A stretch of 8,278 nt of DNA from Pseudomonadota bacterium (lineage in GTDB: Bacteria > Pseudomonadota > Alphaproteobacteria > Rhizobiales > Aestuariivirgaceae), in NCBI GenBank assembly GCA_016522385.1, contig JAEKFU010000089.1, positions 1 to 8,278 on the forward strand. The letters are read 5' to 3'. The notes below the pieces were generated by a model. That model searched no databases and was not told where the DNA came from. It saw nothing but the letters and a program-made list of their open reading frames with translations. Positions within the stretch are counted from its first letter, which is position 1, and each line of letters opens with the position of its first letter. A program made the position numbers and the translations under genes. Positions 7,538 to 8,278 of the stretch are shown piece after piece.

Positions 7538-7916
7538 GCCGGACAAACTGGACAAAAGCGGACGCTCCAGTGTTGTCCAGGCATGGGCACCTGGCGGACA
7601 CGGACACCCCCTAAAAGGGGTGTCCTTGTGTCCGACCTGCGCGCCCCTTCAATGCCTTGCTTACTGTCCGTCCAAGGCGGGGGGAGGTCAAAAGTCTGGA
7701 AACCGCGTTCGCCCTACACCCGCACCCCCTCTCACCCAGAGATTTTTTTTGGTGTTCGGCAAATTTGAGCTCGCTGACAGAGCCATAAAACCAGGTCAAT
7801 TGATCCTTAGCCTTGCGGCCTCGATTGGGTGTCAGATAAAATGGTTCCCAAACAGTAAGTTACATGATTCTGACAAAGGCAAGCAGTGGATCGCCCAGCT
7901 GACTAACGCCAACTGA
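7530..7916 (+). CDS. Doubtful 128-residue reading frame after the ATPase
   Basis: An ATG at 7530 overlaps the ATPase stop by eight bases and opens a frame of 128 codons, which would allow coupled translation. The first half (MTKPDKLDKSGRSS and onward) is low-complexity, rich in Pro, Gly, Cys and Arg, and is simply the readout of the GGACA/TGTCC repeats and a large hairpin, so it may not be selected as protein. The second half, from about 7749, looks more protein-like (FGKFELADRAIKPGQLILSL and onward) and could be a separate small gene using TTG 7749 or GTG 7752 after AGAGA at 7738-7742. A run of eight T at 7743-7750 joins the halves. I do not recognise either half. The call is weak. Confidence 0.33.
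   Translation: MTKPDKLDKSGRSSVVQAWAPGGHGHPLKGVSLCPTCAPLQCLAYCPSKAGGGQKSGNRVRPTPAPPLTQRFFLVFGKFELADRAIKPGQLILSLAASIGCQIKWFPNSKLHDSDKGKQWIAQLTNAN
7541..7673. repeat. Cluster of GGACA/TGTCC motifs
   Basis: Within 133 bases the motif GGACA or its complement TGTCC starts at 7541, 7550, 7574, 7596, 7602, 7621, 7629 and 7665, with one-mismatch copies GGACG at 7560 and CGTCC at 7669. The first three direct copies are 9 and 10 bases apart, near one helical turn. The cluster starts four bases after the ATPase stop codon. Short repeats beside a replication ATPase gene can be iterons of an origin or sites of a regulator, but the copies are short and irregularly spaced, so this is a suggestion only. Confidence 0.55.
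7595..7634 (+). repeat. Long nested hairpin after the ATPase gene
   Basis: The inner stem is GGACACCCC (7602-7610) with GGGGTGTCC (7617-7625) around the loop CTAAAA. The outer stem is CGGACAC (7595-7601) with GTGTCCG (7628-7634). Only a TT bulge (7626-7627) interrupts the 16 base pairs. It would be very stable as RNA or single-stranded DNA. No T run follows (the next bases are ACCTGCG), so a standard intrinsic terminator is not supported. A lagging-strand or single-strand initiation structure, an mRNA-stabilising 3' structure or a protein-binding site are all possible. Confidence 0.75.
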
Positions 7917-8278
7917 TCGATATGTTATGGGATTTTTTTTTGCCAGTGTTCGTGGCCCGCACATTCTGCAAAATAGCGTCTAGCTCTAGGATCTGCTCAA
8001 TCCCCAATGCGGACGAACATTTTTCGAGAGCACAGGGGCAAAATCACCCTCAGCGACCCTGGGCAATAATCCTTCCAAAGACTGAAATGGGCGGGAAGCG
8101 GAAGTTCGCTGCAACTGCGAAGGGGTCAATCGGATTTCCGCAAAACGGACGTTGGAAACAAGCTTTCCGGAAGGAGGAACACTTGACTGCATTGAGCGAA
8201 TAGCGAACGTGCTTGACATTCACCTTGATGCGCTCACGTTTCACAATCCCGCGTGATTGACTTTCGTCACGACGTCCG
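7917..8278. other. No convincing gene; right end of the window
   Basis: This 362-base stretch has open frames on both strands (for example 7922-8203 plus and 8219-7986 minus), but none has a good start, recognisable content or a neighbour-like composition. It contains a run of nine T (7933-7941), small inverted repeats such as CGGA-TT-TCCG (8131-8140) and GGAAA/TTTCC (8154-8158, 8164-8168), and a strong AAGGAGG (8171-8177) leading only to a six-codon frame. A TTGACA at 8213-8218 has no matching -10. The stretch 8088-8168, with its GCGGAAGTTCGC and CGGATTTCCG elements, has the look of the short dispersed intergenic repeats found in many alphaproteobacterial genomes; that is from memory, not verified. 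Confidence 0.5.

Larger units (their letters stand above)
5797..8278. mobile_element. Probable integrated genetic element or remnant (left end)
   Basis: Everything after the tRNA differs from the left part of the window. There are no housekeeping genes, one unrecognised gene is coupled to a RepA-like ATPase of mobile-element type, motif-dense non-coding sequence follows, and GC is lower in the lines sampled by eye (around 50-55% against about 60% or more in polA). The border coincides with a tRNA 3' end. No integrase, recombination directionality factor, relaxase, transposase or phage structural gene is visible, so class and completeness cannot be decided. It may be a phage satellite, an integrative mobilisable element, or a decayed island; the right border is outside the window. 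Confidence 0.55.

Noticed and set aside
7541..7673. CRISPR-like array
   Set aside because: The repeated unit is only five or six bases with irregular spacing and both orientations; there are no spacers of constant length and no cas genes.
7730..7750. Intrinsic terminator TCTC-ACCCA-GAGA plus T8
   Set aside because: The stem is only four base pairs, too weak to call as a terminator; kept as a note under the homopolymer finding.
8213..8241. Promoter with perfect -35 TTGACA
   Set aside because: No acceptable -10 occurs at 16-18 bases; the corresponding hexamers resemble ACGTTT or CGTTTC.

Overview
The window reads as a chromosomal segment of an alphaproteobacterium, most likely a member of the Rhizobiales (Hyphomicrobiales). 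This rests on the GC-rich core genes, on the style of the DNA polymerase I (intact proofreading domain, rhizobial-type N-terminus), and on the adenosine kinase and CysZ/EI24-like neighbours. A genus cannot be fixed from sequence alone.

Left part (1-5720), ordinary core genome. A divergent pair opens the window: the start of a CysZ/EI24-like membrane protein (minus strand, running off the left edge) and a PfkB-family adenosine kinase (343-1338, plus). The kinase converges on polA (1387-4269, minus), a complete three-domain DNA polymerase I. Upstream of polA is a 210-bp gap with two perfect inverted repeats. It is followed by an acyltransferase-3 family membrane protein (4480-5520, minus) whose start is fixed by a GGAGG ribosome-binding site. 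A 199-bp gap then carries a good sigma-70-type promoter for the next gene, tRNA-Arg(CCG), at 5720-5796 with its CCA end encoded.

Right part (5797-8278), probable integrated element or its remnant. Immediately after the tRNA 3' end the character changes: GC content falls in the lines sampled by eye, housekeeping genes stop, and two translationally coupled plus-strand genes appear. The first is an unrecognised 204-residue protein (5841-6455). The second (6452-7537) is a RepA-like, RecA-fold ATPase of the AAA_25 type with a probable winged-helix C-terminus, a class common in the replication modules of plasmids, phages and integrative elements. Its stop codon overlaps a doubtful 128-residue reading frame (7530-7916). 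The first part of that frame is packed with GGACA/TGTCC motifs and holds a nested hairpin with 9+7 paired bases (7595-7634). The last ~360 bases hold no convincing gene.

How it fits together: tRNA 3' ends are classic attachment sites for tyrosine integrases, so the simplest reading is that tRNA-Arg(CCG) marks the left border of an integrated element and that the ATPase plus the motif cluster belong to its replication or maintenance module. No integrase and no second copy of the tRNA end lie inside the window, so the element's other end, and whether it is intact, are unknown. The most interesting unexplained structure is the TGTCCG-motif system: the same short motif occurs at the tRNA-proximal border, densely after the ATPase, and again toward the right edge.
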